A stretch of 64,000 nt of DNA, from NCBI RefSeq assembly GCF_004006235.1, contig NZ_CP034753.1, positions 558,001 through 622,000 on the forward strand. The letters run 5' to 3'. This document shows, piece by piece, positions 1 through 9,660 of this stretch. Position 1 is the stretch's first letter. Each line of letters begins with the position of its first letter. This stretch comes from Agromyces sp. LHK192. GTDB taxonomy: Bacteria > Actinomycetota > Actinomycetes > Actinomycetales > Microbacteriaceae. Under the pieces are notes generated by a model. It was not told the DNA's origin. It worked only from the letters and a program-made list of their open reading frames with translations, and did no database searches. Made by a program: the position numbers and the translations under genes.

Positions 1-935
1 TGGACCTGCCCGTCTACTACGGCGACAAGTACCTCTTCGTCGCGACGGCGCCCGACAACACCTTCACCAACCAGCCGTACAAGACCACGCTTTGGACGGC
101 CGGTCACGCCGCATACGACCTCTCCGACCCGGCCAAGCCGGAGCTGCTCTCGCAGTGGTGGGTGCCCGGCTCGCGTGCCGGCGAGGAGGACGACTCGCCG
201 TACCTGGCGGACAACGACCGCTGGAACAACCGCACCTCGTGGTTCGGCTCGCGCATGGGCGTCTTCATGCCCCGCTCGGTCGAGTCGGGCTGGAAGTACG
301 GCTACGCCGCCCAGGGCGGGCAGGGCTTCTTCGTGCTGGACGTCTCGGACCCGACCGACATCCACCACGTCGGCTGGTGCGAGCTGCCGACCAGCGTCGC
401 CGGCACCGAGGGCGACAACGTCGACACGACCCAGGTCGAGGAGACCGGATACGTCTACGTCTCGGGCTACCCGATGAACACCGACTGCTATGAGCCGGCC
501 AAGGAGATCTACCAGGTCGACGTCAGCGACCCGACGAACCCGAGGGTCGTCCGCACCCTGCCGCGACCGCTGCCGCCCGCCGAGGCGAAGTTCACCGACT
601 GGGCGCAGCGCCGCGGCTCGTTCGGGCCGAAGCGCTCGGGCTACTTCACGAACACCGGCACGCCGCACGGCGGCGTCGTCCCCTACGCCTTCTACGCGGC
701 CGGGCTCCAGATCTTCGACGTGCGCGACCCCGAGGACCCGAAGGTCGGCGCCTACTTCGTGCCGCCGATGGGGTTGAAGGACGACGACGACCTCGCCGCC
801 CCCGTGCACGGGATCTTCGTCGAGTGGGACCGCAACCTCATCTGGCTGTTCGCGAACCATGGCATCTACGCCGTGTCCACCCCGCTGCTCGGCGAACCCG
901 TCGTCGGGCTGCCCGCCGAGGCATCCGACCGATGA
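1..935 (+). CDS. LVIVD-repeat protein, C-terminal part (5' end outside window)
   Basis: The reading frame is open from base 3 and ends with TGA at 933-935, so only the C-terminal ~310 residues are visible. It has repeated beta-propeller-like blades of the LVIVD type, each with an aromatic/hydrophobic strand followed by a D-V-S/R-D-P turn (for example FFVLDVSDPTDIHHVG, YQVDVSDPTNPRVV, LQIFDVRDPEDPKVG). Such proteins are usually secreted or surface proteins of unknown function. The stop overlaps the start of the ABC ATPase gene by four bases (ATGA), so the two are translationally coupled and probably work together; this suggests a role at the cell surface linked to the importer's substrate. The substrate is unknown. 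Confidence 0.75.
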   Translation, partial: DLPVYYGDKYLFVATAPDNTFTNQPYKTTLWTAGHAAYDLSDPAKPELLSQWWVPGSRAGEEDDSPYLADNDRWNNRTSWFGSRMGVFMPRSVESGWKYGYAAQGGQGFFVLDVSDPTDIHHVGWCELPTSVAGTEGDNVDTTQVEETGYVYVSGYPMNTDCYEPAKEIYQVDVSDPTNPRVVRTLPRPLPPAEAKFTDWAQRRGSFGPKRSGYFTNTGTPHGGVVPYAFYAAGLQIFDVRDPEDPKVGAYFVPPMGLKDDDDLAAPVHGIFVEWDRNLIWLFANHGIYAVSTPLLGEPVVGLPAEASDR

Positions 936-2068
936 GCAGGGGCGGCGCCGACGCGGCGGGCGGCGGGCGGCTCGTCGTCGACGGGCTCGAGAAGCACTAC
1001 GAGCTCGACGGCGCGCAGGTGCCGGTCGTCAAGGGCGTGACGTTCACGATCGAACCCGGCACGTTCACGTCGCTGCTCGGGCCGTCGGGTTGCGGCAAGA
1101 CGACGACGCTGCGGTGCGTGGCCGGCCTCGAGACCAGCAACGGCGGCACGATCTCGCTCGACGACACCGTGCTCTCCACCGGCACGAAGCACGTCTCGCC
1201 CGACCGGCGCGACGTCGGGATGGTGTTCCAGAACTACGCGATCTGGCCGCACATGACCGTCTTCGCGAACGCGGTGTTCCCGCTCCAGGTGTCGGCGAAC
1301 CGGCTGCCGAAGGCGCAGGCCCGCCGGCGCGCGATGGAGGCCCTCGAGCTCGTCCAGCTCGACGGCTACGCGCACCGGCCCGCCACGGCGCTGTCGGGCG
1401 GCCAGCAGCAGCGGCTCGCCCTGGCCCGGGCGCTCGCGCACCGGCCGAAGCTGCTGCTGCTGGACGAACCGCTCTCGAACCTCGACGCGAAGCTGCGCGA
1501 CACGATGCGCAACGAGCTGCGGAGCCTCCAGCAGCAGCTCGGCATCACCGCCCTCTACGTCACGCACGACCAGTCCGAGGCGCTGTCGATGTCGGACCGC
1601 GTCGCCGTGATGCATCAGGGCCGCATCGTGCAGGAGGCCGCCCCGCGCGACCTCTACTACCGCCCGGCCGACCGCTTCGTCGCCGACTTCGTCGGCCGCG
1701 TCAACCTGATCCCCGGCGTCGTGCGCGAGCGCGGCTCCGACGGCGAGGCATTCGTCGAGGCGTTCGGCTCCCGGCTCGAGACGCCCTGTCCGAGCGAGGT
1801 CGGCCCGGGCGACGACGTGACGGTCACCTTCCGGCCCGAGAGCGTGCGCTGGCACGCCGCCGCGGTCGACCGGCCCAACCTGCTGCCGGCCAGGGTGGCC
1901 CGGGTCGAGTTCCTCGGCGAGATCGTCGAGTACGAGGCCGAGGTGCTCGACGGCGAGACCGCCGTCGGCAGCATCATCGCGCGCGGCGCACCGCTCGACT
2001 CGCCCGAGGCGGGCAGCACCGTCTTCCTCGAACTCGCCCCCCACGCGTGCCGGGTGCTCGCGGCGTAA
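932..2068 (+). CDS. ABC importer ATP-binding protein (iron/spermidine type)
   Basis: 378 residues. Walker A GPSGCGKTT lies at about residues 50-58, the Q-loop region is VFQNYAIWPHMTV, the signature is LSGGQQQR and Walker B is LLLLDEPLSNLDAK, followed by an H-loop (VTHDQSEA). A C-terminal TOBE-like domain (about 280-378) is typical of the Fbp/Pot family. It energises the permease encoded two genes downstream. The ATG at 932 overlaps the preceding stop; the upstream extension of the frame has no family similarity, so this start is preferred. The ligand cannot be read from the ATPase. Confidence 0.9.
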   Translation: MSRGGADAAGGGRLVVDGLEKHYELDGAQVPVVKGVTFTIEPGTFTSLLGPSGCGKTTTLRCVAGLETSNGGTISLDDTVLSTGTKHVSPDRRDVGMVFQNYAIWPHMTVFANAVFPLQVSANRLPKAQARRRAMEALELVQLDGYAHRPATALSGGQQQRLALARALAHRPKLLLLDEPLSNLDAKLRDTMRNELRSLQQQLGITALYVTHDQSEALSMSDRVAVMHQGRIVQEAAPRDLYYRPADRFVADFVGRVNLIPGVVRERGSDGEAFVEAFGSRLETPCPSEVGPGDDVTVTFRPESVRWHAAAVDRPNLLPARVARVEFLGEIVEYEAEVLDGETAVGSIIARGAPLDSPEAGSTVFLELAPHACRVLAA

Positions 2069-2130
2069 CCGCGACACCGAGGGATCCGAACGCACCACCC
2101 GAGCGCACCACACCTGAGAGGACACCCACC

Positions 2131-3303
2131 ATGAGCACACGATCAGTTCGCAGCGGATGCATCGGCATCGCGGCGGCGGGGATGCTGCTGCTGAGCGCCT
2201 GCAGCACCAACGAGGGCGGCGGTGTGCCCGACGCCGTCGAACCGGTCGCCGGCGGCGGCGAGGCCGCGACCTGCGACGCCGTCGCCGTCGGCGCGTTCAC
2301 GCGCTGCGAGAACTTCTACGAGGACTTCTGGCCCGAGATCGACCGCCAGATGGACGCGCTGTACGAGCAGGCCAAGGAGACCGATGGCGGCCGGCTGGTG
2401 ATCTGGGACTGGTACGAGCTGGCCCCCGAGGTGATCGCGCAGTTCAACTCGCGCTACCCCGACCTGGAGATCGAGACGCAGGGGCTGACCTACAACCTGC
2501 CGTCGGCCGTCATCACCGCGAAGACCACCGGCTCGCGCAACACCGACATCCTCTCGGGCTCGCTCGTCTCGGCCGCGACGATGACCGACGAGGGGTACTG
2601 GGCCGACGTCGACTGGACCGCGTTCGGCGTGCCCGCCGAGTTCCTCGAGATCGGCGCGCCCGAGATGCTGCCCGACAGCGTCAACGGGTCGCTCATGCAG
2701 GTCAACGTCGACCGCATCCAGGCGCCCGCCTCGCTCGAGGGCCTGCTGGCACCCGAGTACCAGGGCAAGGCGTCGATCGCGAGCTACAACCCCATCGTGT
2801 TCTCCGGGTACGGCATGGCCGAGGGCGAGGACGCGATGGTCGAGCTCATCGGCGAGCTGAAGTCGTCGGGCGCCCTCCAGGTGCTCGAGGACCAGAACAC
2901 GCCGCTCTCGAGCGGCGACGTGCCGATCGCGCTCAACCAGACGCTGTTCAACCCGAACCCGAGCCTGGCGGTCACGCCGTTCGAGCACTCGGGCGTGTTC
3001 GCGCAGTTCTCGGGCGTGAACGCCGATGCAGGCAACGTGCCCGGCGCGATGCTCTGGGCGCTGTGGAACGCGTACGACCCCGACTGGATCGAGCTGCGCA
3101 TGACCGACGAGCAGTTCTCGACCACCCAGGTGCCGTACCCGGGCCTGCCGAGCTCCGTCTTCGAGCAGGCGACCGGCCTGATGAAGACGAACGCCGACGC
3201 CCTCCTGCTCAGCCTCGAGAACGGTGCGGAGATCGAGACGCAGGACACCCGCGACGAATGGATCGCGATCACCGACGCCGCCGACGCGGCACTGAACGGA
3301 TAA
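2131..3303 (+). CDS. ABC transporter substrate-binding lipoprotein (iron-type family)
   Basis: 390 residues. A lipoprotein signal with lipobox LLLSAC puts the modified cysteine at residue 24, so the mature protein should be anchored outside the membrane. The body resembles family-1 extracellular solute-binding proteins such as iron(III)- or phosphonate-binding FbpA-like proteins (IQAPASLEGLLAPEYQGKASI is the typical 'DLLDPEYKGKI' segment). A purine-rich Shine-Dalgarno (GAGAGGA) precedes the ATG at 2131. It lies between its ATPase and its permease. The ligand is not determined. Confidence 0.88.
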   Translation: MSTRSVRSGCIGIAAAGMLLLSACSTNEGGGVPDAVEPVAGGGEAATCDAVAVGAFTRCENFYEDFWPEIDRQMDALYEQAKETDGGRLVIWDWYELAPEVIAQFNSRYPDLEIETQGLTYNLPSAVITAKTTGSRNTDILSGSLVSAATMTDEGYWADVDWTAFGVPAEFLEIGAPEMLPDSVNGSLMQVNVDRIQAPASLEGLLAPEYQGKASIASYNPIVFSGYGMAEGEDAMVELIGELKSSGALQVLEDQNTPLSSGDVPIALNQTLFNPNPSLAVTPFEHSGVFAQFSGVNADAGNVPGAMLWALWNAYDPDWIELRMTDEQFSTTQVPYPGLPSSVFEQATGLMKTNADALLLSLENGAEIETQDTRDEWIAITDAADAALNG

Positions 3304-3307
3304 CCGC

Positions 3308-5221
3308 ATGGACCAGGCAGGACGGACCGCGAAGGCCGGGCGCGAGCGCCCGTCCACGATGACGATCGCGACGGTCGTCGCCGGGGCGGTGATCGTCCTC
3401 CTCCTCGGGATCCCGCTGGTCGTGCAGGTGATCACGGCGTTCCGCGGTCCGTTCCTGCCGTTCGGCGTCTCGTCGGCGCAGTGGGGCGTCGAGAACTTCC
3501 AGACGCTCTGGAGCCTGCGCGAGGACTTCTGGGCCGTGCTCGGCTCGACGGCGGTCTTCGTCGGCGGCTCGACCGTCCTGTCGCTGCTGATGGCGTTCGG
3601 GCTCGCGTGGGTGACCGTGCGGACGAACGCCCCGTTCCGACGGGTGATCTCGATCCTCGTGATCGTGCCGTTCATCGTGCCGCCGATCGTCAAGGCGCAG
3701 GCCTACCTGCTGATGCTCTCGCCCGAATCGGGCGTGCTCAACCAGTTGCTGCACCTCATCCCCGGCATGTCCGGGGTCACGATCGACCCGTTCTCGTTCG
3801 CCACGATGACCTTCATCCAGTCGCTGACGAACGTCACGTTCCCGTTCCTGATGATCGTGCCGATCCTCACCGGGATGGACGGCGCGCTCGAGGAGTCGGC
3901 GCGGGTGTCGGGTGCGTCGTGGGCGCAGACGCTGCGCCGCGTCACGCTGCCGATGCTCTGGCCGGGCCTGCTCGGCGTCACGGTGCTGACCTTCATCCTC
4001 GGACTCGGCAGCCTCGAGGTGCCGCTGCTGTTCGGCCAGGAGTCGGGCAAGTCGATCTTCGCGCTGAAGCTGTGGACCCTGATCAGCGCGGGAGCGGGCG
4101 AACTGCCGCAGTACGGGCTCGCCGCCGCGTGGGGCTGCATCTTCCTGGTGATCACGACGATCGCGTTCGTGATCTACCTCCGGGCGACGAGGGATGCCGA
4201 ACGCCGCGCGTCGATCTCGGGCAAGGGGTTCCGGCCGACGACGATGCGGCTCGGCGCCTGGCGGATCCCGGTGCTCGTGGCGGTCTTCGTGTTCACGCTG
4301 CTCACCGCGATCCTGCCGCTGTTCGCGCTGCTGTGGTCGGCGATCACGCCCTACCCGATCGCGTTCTCGTTCGCCGCGCTCGCCGAGCAGACGCACTTCA
4401 CGGCCTTCGGCGAGGTGCTCGGCGACGGCGAGTTCTGGGCGTCGCTGGGCCGCACCCTCCTGATCGCCGGCGGCAGCGCCACGATCGCGTGCGTCGCGGC
4501 GACCGTGCTGGCGTACGGCATCGCCCGGAGCCGGTCGACGCCGTGGACTCGGGCGGTCGACCTGTTCGCCTCGTCATCGGTCGCGATCCCCGCGGTGATC
4601 GCGGGCTTCGCGATGTTCCTGACGTTCCTGGTGATCAACCCGGTGATCCCGATCGCCGGCACCATCGCCGCGCTCGTCATCGCCTACTCCTATCGGGTGT
4701 CGATCGCGTATCGCAGCGGGTACAGCGCGACCCTGCAGATCCGCAGGGAACTGGAGGAGGCCGCCCAGATCAGCGGCGCGAGCCGATTCGAGGGGTTCCG
4801 GCGCATCGTCGCGCCGCTGCTCATGCCGACCGTGTTCGCGGTGTGGATCCAGATGTTCATCCTCGGCACCAACGAGTTCACGCTGCCCGCGTTCCTCGCG
4901 ACCCCCGAGACGCGGCCGCTGTCGGTGTACATGTACGCGATGATCAACCCGCGTTCGGCGCAGCTCTACGCGCCCGACCAGGGCGCGGCGATGGCGCTCA
5001 TCTTCACCCTGCTCGTCTTCGTCATCGGGTACGGCCTGCAATGGGCGGTCTCGCTGCGGGCGATCGGCCGGGCGCGTCGCCGCTCGCGGCTCGCGGACGT
5101 CGCCGCCGTGCCGGGACCGGCCGGGGGTGCTGCTGCAGCCGCCGTGGCGGCGGCCGAGGCGCCGGCGACGGACACCCGCTCGATCGCGGCGCAGGAGCAG
5201 CGGGAGCTGTCCCGCCGCTGA
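3308..5221 (+). CDS. ABC transporter permease, two-domain fused (FbpB-like)
   Basis: 637 residues with about twelve hydrophobic segments in two halves, each a complete permease domain. Each half has an EAA loop that contacts the ATPase: EESARVSGASWAQTLRRVTL near residues 195-215 and EEAAQISGASRFEGFRRIVA near 483-503. Fused permeases are usual for iron(III) and thiamine importers. It starts four bases after the lipoprotein stop. The C-terminal tail is Ala/Pro rich and presumably cytoplasmic. A strong hairpin follows the stop. Confidence 0.9.
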   Translation: MDQAGRTAKAGRERPSTMTIATVVAGAVIVLLLGIPLVVQVITAFRGPFLPFGVSSAQWGVENFQTLWSLREDFWAVLGSTAVFVGGSTVLSLLMAFGLAWVTVRTNAPFRRVISILVIVPFIVPPIVKAQAYLLMLSPESGVLNQLLHLIPGMSGVTIDPFSFATMTFIQSLTNVTFPFLMIVPILTGMDGALEESARVSGASWAQTLRRVTLPMLWPGLLGVTVLTFILGLGSLEVPLLFGQESGKSIFALKLWTLISAGAGELPQYGLAAAWGCIFLVITTIAFVIYLRATRDAERRASISGKGFRPTTMRLGAWRIPVLVAVFVFTLLTAILPLFALLWSAITPYPIAFSFAALAEQTHFTAFGEVLGDGEFWASLGRTLLIAGGSATIACVAATVLAYGIARSRSTPWTRAVDLFASSSVAIPAVIAGFAMFLTFLVINPVIPIAGTIAALVIAYSYRVSIAYRSGYSATLQIRRELEEAAQISGASRFEGFRRIVAPLLMPTVFAVWIQMFILGTNEFTLPAFLATPETRPLSVYMYAMINPRSAQLYAPDQGAAMALIFTLLVFVIGYGLQWAVSLRAIGRARRRSRLADVAAVPGPAGGAAAAAVAAAEAPATDTRSIAAQEQRELSRR

Positions 5222-5236
5222 CCCGTGATCGAGTCA

Positions 5237-5269
5237 CCGCCCACCGGACGCCGATGGTCCGGTGGGCGG
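5237..5269 (+). terminator. Hairpin terminator after the ABC importer operon
   Basis: Perfect 13-bp stem (CCGCCCACCGGAC at 5237-5249 against 5257-5269) with a 7-base loop, 15 bases after the permease stop. There is no T-tract, as is common in high-GC actinobacteria. Confidence 0.6.
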
Positions 5270-5285
5270 CGGCGTCGACGGCGGT

Positions 5286-5315
5286 TGTACGCGATGTCGA
5301 TCGAACGGCCGTACA
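5286..5315. promoter_or_regulatory. Candidate operator dyad upstream of gabT
   Basis: TGTACG (5286-5291) and CGTACA (5310-5315) are symmetric about a central perfect palindrome TCGATCGA (5297-5304); both share the same centre at 5300/5301. It lies about 90 bases upstream of the gabT start, where a regulator of the polyamine/GABA operon would be expected. No regulator gene is adjacent, so the binding protein is unknown. Confidence 0.4.
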
Positions 5316-5402
5316 CCGGACATCCGGGCGAAGCGGCGAAGACGGCGGCCGACCTACCATCGACCCCATCACGCCACCGTCGTCACCCGCATCGGAGCAG
5401 CC

Positions 5403-6770
5403 ATGACCATCGTCGATCCCGCCGTCACCGGCACCGCAGCAACCGGCGGACCCGCGCTCGCGCAGGAGCGCCGCCTCGTCACCGCCATCCCCGGCCCCCG
5501 CTCGCAGGAGCTCATCGCCCGCAAGGCGCAGGCCGTGGCATCCGGCGTCGGACACACGCTGCCCGTCTCGATCGTCGCGGGCGGCGGGGGCGTCGTCGTC
5601 GACGCCGACGGCAACTCGCTGATCGACCTCGGCTCGGGCATCGCCGTCACCGGCGTCGGCAACTCGAACCCGCGCGTCGTCGAGGCCGTCACCGCCCAGC
5701 TGAACGCCTTCACCCACACGTGCTTCACCATCGCGCCCTACGAGGGCTACGTCGCCGTCGCCGAGCGCCTCAACGCGCTCACCCCCGGCGACCACGAGAA
5801 GCGCACCGCCCTGTTCAACTCGGGCGCCGAAGCCGTCGAGAACGCCGTCAAGATCGCCCGCCACTTCACGAAGAAGCAGGCCGTCGTCGCGTTCGACCAC
5901 GCCTACCACGGCCGCACGAACCTCACCATGGGCCTCACCGCGAAGAACATCCCGTACAAGAGCGGCTTCGGCCCGTTCGCACCCGAGGTCTACCGTGCGC
6001 CCCTCTCGTACCCGTTCCGCGACGGCGGCCTGTCGGGCGCCGAGGCCGCGGCCCGCGCGATCACCCAGATCGAGAAGCAGGTCGGCGTCGAGAACCTCGC
6101 CGCGATCATCATCGAGCCCATCCAGGGCGAGGGCGGCTTCATCGTGCCCGCCGCCGGCTTCCTGCCTGCCCTCGTCGAGTGGGCGAACGCCAACGGCGTC
6201 GTCTTCATCGCCGACGAGGTGCAGACCGGCTTCAGTCGCACGGGCGCCTGGTTCGCGAGCGACCACGAGGGCATCGTGCCCGACGTCGTCGTCACCGCGA
6301 AGGGCATCGCCGGCGGCCTGCCGCTGTCGGCCGTGACCGGCCGCGCCGACATCATGGACTCCGCGATGGCCGGCGGCCTCGGCGGCACCTACGGCGGCAA
6401 CCCGCTCGCGTGCGCCGCGGCGCTCGCCGCGATCGAGGCGTACGAGGAGGACGGCCTGATCGGCCGTGCGAAGGAGATCGGCTCCGTGCTGCTCGGCCGC
6501 CTCAACGCCCTGCGCACCGCCGACCCGCGCATCGGCGACGTCCGCGGCCGCGGCGCCATGGTCGCCATCGAGCTCGTCGACCCCGAGACCGGCGCCCCCG
6601 ACGCTGCGCTCACGAACCGCATCGCGAAGTACGCGCACGAGCACGGCGTGATCCTGCTCACCTGCGGCACGTACGGCAACGTCATCCGCTTCCTGCCGCC
6701 GCTCACCATCGGCGACGACCTGCTCGTCGAGGGCCTCGGCGTCGTCGCGGAGGGGCTGAAGACCGCATGA
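5403..6770 (+). CDS. gabT: 4-aminobutyrate--2-oxoglutarate transaminase
   Basis: 455 residues, class III PLP aminotransferase. The phosphate-binding segment FNSGAEAVENAVK is near residue 138, IIIEPIQGEGGF is near 235, and the PLP lysine lies in TAKGIAGGLPLSAVTGR (K300). It converts GABA and 2-oxoglutarate to succinate semialdehyde and glutamate. It is the first gene of a six-gene operon that continues with a dehydrogenase able to regenerate 2-oxoglutarate, a semialdehyde dehydrogenase and an amine oxidase. The ATG at 5403 is chosen because the upstream frame is non-homologous. Its stop overlaps the next start by four bases. Confidence 0.92.
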   Translation: MTIVDPAVTGTAATGGPALAQERRLVTAIPGPRSQELIARKAQAVASGVGHTLPVSIVAGGGGVVVDADGNSLIDLGSGIAVTGVGNSNPRVVEAVTAQLNAFTHTCFTIAPYEGYVAVAERLNALTPGDHEKRTALFNSGAEAVENAVKIARHFTKKQAVVAFDHAYHGRTNLTMGLTAKNIPYKSGFGPFAPEVYRAPLSYPFRDGGLSGAEAAARAITQIEKQVGVENLAAIIIEPIQGEGGFIVPAAGFLPALVEWANANGVVFIADEVQTGFSRTGAWFASDHEGIVPDVVVTAKGIAGGLPLSAVTGRADIMDSAMAGGLGGTYGGNPLACAAALAAIEAYEEDGLIGRAKEIGSVLLGRLNALRTADPRIGDVRGRGAMVAIELVDPETGAPDAALTNRIAKYAHEHGVILLTCGTYGNVIRFLPPLTIGDDLLVEGLGVVAEGLKTA

Positions 6771-8053
6771 GCCTCACGGTCGACAACGTCGTCGCCGCCG
6801 CATCCGCGCCCATCGCGACCCCGCTCGCGGACGCCCGCGCGCAGCTCGCCGAGGCCATCGCGCTGCTCGGCTACGGCGAGGGCACCCACCAGTTGCTCGC
6901 GACCCCGCGGCGCGAGCTGACGGTCGCCGTGCCGCTGCGCACCGACACGGGCGAGACCCGGCTCTTCACCGGGTACCGGGTGCAGCACAACTTCTCGCGC
7001 GGCCCCGCCAAGGGCGGCCTGCGGTACGCGCCGAACGTCGACCTCGACGAGGTGCGCGCGCTCGCCATGTGGATGACCTGGAAGTGCGCCCTGCTCGACG
7101 TGCCGTACGGCGGCGCGAAGGGCGGCATCGCGATCGACCCGCGCGCGCACTCCACCGCGGAGCTCGAGCGGGTGACGCGCCGGTACACGAGCGAGATCCT
7201 GCCGATCATCGGGCCCGAGCGCGACATCCCCGCGCCCGACATCGGCACCGACGAGCGCACCATGGCCTGGATCATGGACACCTACTCGGTGAACTCCGGG
7301 TACACCGTGCCCGGCATCGTCACCGGCAAGCCGATCGCGCTCGGCGGCTCGCAGGGTCGCGCCTCCGCGACCAGCCGCGGGGTCACGCACATCGCGCTCG
7401 CCGCCCTGCGCCACGCGGGGTTCGAGCCGTCGCGTTCGACCGCGGCCGTCCAGGGCTTCGGCAAGGTCGGCGCCGACACCGCCCGGTTCCTCGCCGAGGC
7501 CGGCGTCCGCGTCACCGCCGTCAGCGACCAGTACGGGGCGATCCTGAACGCGTCCGGCCTCCACGTCGACGCGCTCATCGACCACGTCCGCGAGACCGGT
7601 TCGGTGGTCGGGTTCACCGGCGCCGAGCCGATCGACCGCGACGCGCTGCTCACCCAGCCCGTCGACCTCCTCGTCCCCGCCGCCGTCGAGGGCGTGCTGC
7701 ACGAGGGCAACGCAGCCGACGTGCAGGCCAGGGTCGTCGTCGAGGGCGCCAACGGGCCCACGACGCCGGCCGCCGACCGCATCCTGCGCGAGCGCGACGT
7801 GCTTGTCGTGCCCGACATCCTCGCGAACGCCGGCGGCGTGATCGTCTCGTACTTCGAGTGGGTGCAGGCCAACCAGGCCTACTGGTGGCGCGCCGACGAG
7901 GTCGAGAGCAGACTGGAGGAGCGCATGCTGAGCGCGTGGGAGTGCGTGCTCGGCTACGCAGGGGCCAGGGGGCTGTCCCTGCGCACCGCCGCGACCGCGC
8001 TCGCCGTCGAACGCGTCGCCGAGGCGCACCGCCTCCGCGGCCTCTATCCCTGA
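6767..8053 (+). CDS. Glu/Leu/Phe/Val-family dehydrogenase (glutamate dehydrogenase type)
   Basis: 428 residues. The catalytic-domain signature is present: substrate-binding YRVQHNFSRGPAKGGLRYAP, catalytic lysine in MTWKCALLDVPYGGAKGG (K106) and PAPDIGT. The Rossmann motif QGFGKVG follows. It oxidatively deaminates glutamate, releasing ammonia and 2-oxoglutarate, which would feed the GabT reaction encoded just upstream; the coupled ATGA junction supports this. NAD versus NADP preference cannot be judged. Confidence 0.88.
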   Translation: MSLTVDNVVAAASAPIATPLADARAQLAEAIALLGYGEGTHQLLATPRRELTVAVPLRTDTGETRLFTGYRVQHNFSRGPAKGGLRYAPNVDLDEVRALAMWMTWKCALLDVPYGGAKGGIAIDPRAHSTAELERVTRRYTSEILPIIGPERDIPAPDIGTDERTMAWIMDTYSVNSGYTVPGIVTGKPIALGGSQGRASATSRGVTHIALAALRHAGFEPSRSTAAVQGFGKVGADTARFLAEAGVRVTAVSDQYGAILNASGLHVDALIDHVRETGSVVGFTGAEPIDRDALLTQPVDLLVPAAVEGVLHEGNAADVQARVVVEGANGPTTPAADRILRERDVLVVPDILANAGGVIVSYFEWVQANQAYWWRADEVESRLEERMLSAWECVLGYAGARGLSLRTAATALAVERVAEAHRLRGLYP

Positions 8054-8151
8054 ACCACGGCAGCGCACCACCCGGCACCTCGCACCACCGCCCGCCCGAC
8101 CGGGGCATCCGTTCACGCAGACGACCCCGACATCCGACCGACAGGAGCAGC

Positions 8152-9621
8152 ATGACCCTCGCAACGCACGAAACCGACCTCCTCGACCGCGTCGCCTCCG
8201 GCCTCTACATCGGCGGCGAGTGGGTCGACGCCGAGGACGGCCGCACGATGACGGTCGCCGATCCGTCGACTGGCGACGTGATCAAGGAGATCGCGGATGC
8301 CTCGCCGGCCGATGGCATGCGCGCCCTCGATGCCGCGGTCGCCGCGCAGGACGAGTGGGCCGCGACCGCGCCGCGCGAGCGGGCCGAGCTGCTGCGCCGC
8401 GCCTTCGACACGCTCATCGCGCGCCGCGAGGAGTTCGCGCTGCTGATGACGCTCGAGATGGGCAAGCCGCTCGCCGAGGCGCGCGGCGAGGTGAACTACG
8501 GCGGCGAGTTCCTCCGCTGGTTCAGCGAGGAGGCCGTGCGCATCAACGGCCGCTACGGGCTCAACCCCGAGGGCACCGGCCGTATCGTCGTGTCGCAGCG
8601 CCCCGTCGGGCCGTCGTTCTTCATCACGCCGTGGAACTTCCCGCTCGCGATGGCGACCCGCAAGATCGCCCCCGCGCTCGCCGCGGGCTGCACCGTCGTC
8701 GTGAAGCCGGCAGCGCTCACGCCGCTCACGACCATCGCGTTCGTGCAGCTGCTCGAGGAGGTCGGGCTGCCGAAGGGCGTCGTCAACGTCGTCACCACGT
8801 CGAAGTCGAGCGCGCTGTCGAGCCCGATCATCGCCGACCCGCGGCTGCGCAAGCTGAGCTTCACCGGATCGACCGAGGTCGGCCGCAGCCTCATGCGCGA
8901 CGCCGCCCAGGGGATCCTGCGCACGTCGATGGAGCTCGGCGGCAACGCGCCGTTCGTCGTCTTCGAGGACGCCGACCTCGACAAGGCGGTCGACGGCGCG
9001 ATGGTCGCGAAGTTCCGCAACATCGGGCAGGCGTGCACGGCCGCGAACCGCTTCATCGTGCACGAGTCGGTCGCCGGCGAGTTCGCGCGCCGGGTAGCCG
9101 AGCGCGTCGCCGCGTTCAAGGTCGGTCGGGGGACCGACGACGGCGTCGGCATCGGTCCGCTGATCGACGAGAAGGCCGTCGCCTCGACGGACGAGCTGGT
9201 CCAGGACGCCGTGGGCAAGGGCGCGAAGATCCTGGTCGGGGGAGCGCCGCTCGACGGCGCGGGCTCGTTCTACGCGCCGACGGTGCTCGGCGATGTCTCG
9301 GCCGACGCCCGCCTGCTGAAGGAGGAGATCTTCGGACCCGTGCTCGGCATCACCACGTTCTCGACCGAGGACGACGCCGTGCGCCTCGCGAACGATACCG
9401 AGTACGGGCTCATCTCGTACGTCTTCACGCAGGACCTGGCCCGCGGGCACCGCATGATCGACCGCCTCGCCACCGGCATGATGGGCCTCAACACGGGCCT
9501 CGTCTCGAACGCGGCGGCCCCGTTCGGCGGCGTCAAGCAGTCGGGCATCGGCCGCGAGGGCGGCGCCGAGGGCATCCACGAGTACCTCGACACCAAGTAC
9601 ACGCTCATCCCGCTCGGCTGA
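8152..9621 (+). CDS. gabD: NAD(P)-dependent semialdehyde dehydrogenase (succinate-semialdehyde / aminobutanal)
   Basis: 489 residues of the aldehyde dehydrogenase superfamily. ITPWNFPLAMATRK, the catalytic glutamate in ELGGNAPFV and the catalytic cysteine in NIGQACTAANRF (C295) are all present, and SNAAAPFGGVKQSGIGREGG is the GabD-like C-terminal signature. In this operon it can take succinate semialdehyde from GabT; it might also oxidise 4-aminobutanal from the amine oxidase. The ATG at 8152 follows an ACAGGAG Shine-Dalgarno. Confidence 0.9.
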   Translation: MTLATHETDLLDRVASGLYIGGEWVDAEDGRTMTVADPSTGDVIKEIADASPADGMRALDAAVAAQDEWAATAPRERAELLRRAFDTLIARREEFALLMTLEMGKPLAEARGEVNYGGEFLRWFSEEAVRINGRYGLNPEGTGRIVVSQRPVGPSFFITPWNFPLAMATRKIAPALAAGCTVVVKPAALTPLTTIAFVQLLEEVGLPKGVVNVVTTSKSSALSSPIIADPRLRKLSFTGSTEVGRSLMRDAAQGILRTSMELGGNAPFVVFEDADLDKAVDGAMVAKFRNIGQACTAANRFIVHESVAGEFARRVAERVAAFKVGRGTDDGVGIGPLIDEKAVASTDELVQDAVGKGAKILVGGAPLDGAGSFYAPTVLGDVSADARLLKEEIFGPVLGITTFSTEDDAVRLANDTEYGLISYVFTQDLARGHRMIDRLATGMMGLNTGLVSNAAAPFGGVKQSGIGREGGAEGIHEYLDTKYTLIPLG

Positions 9622-9660
9622 GCACGCACCGCGCACGTCGCACCGCGCACCGCGCACGTG

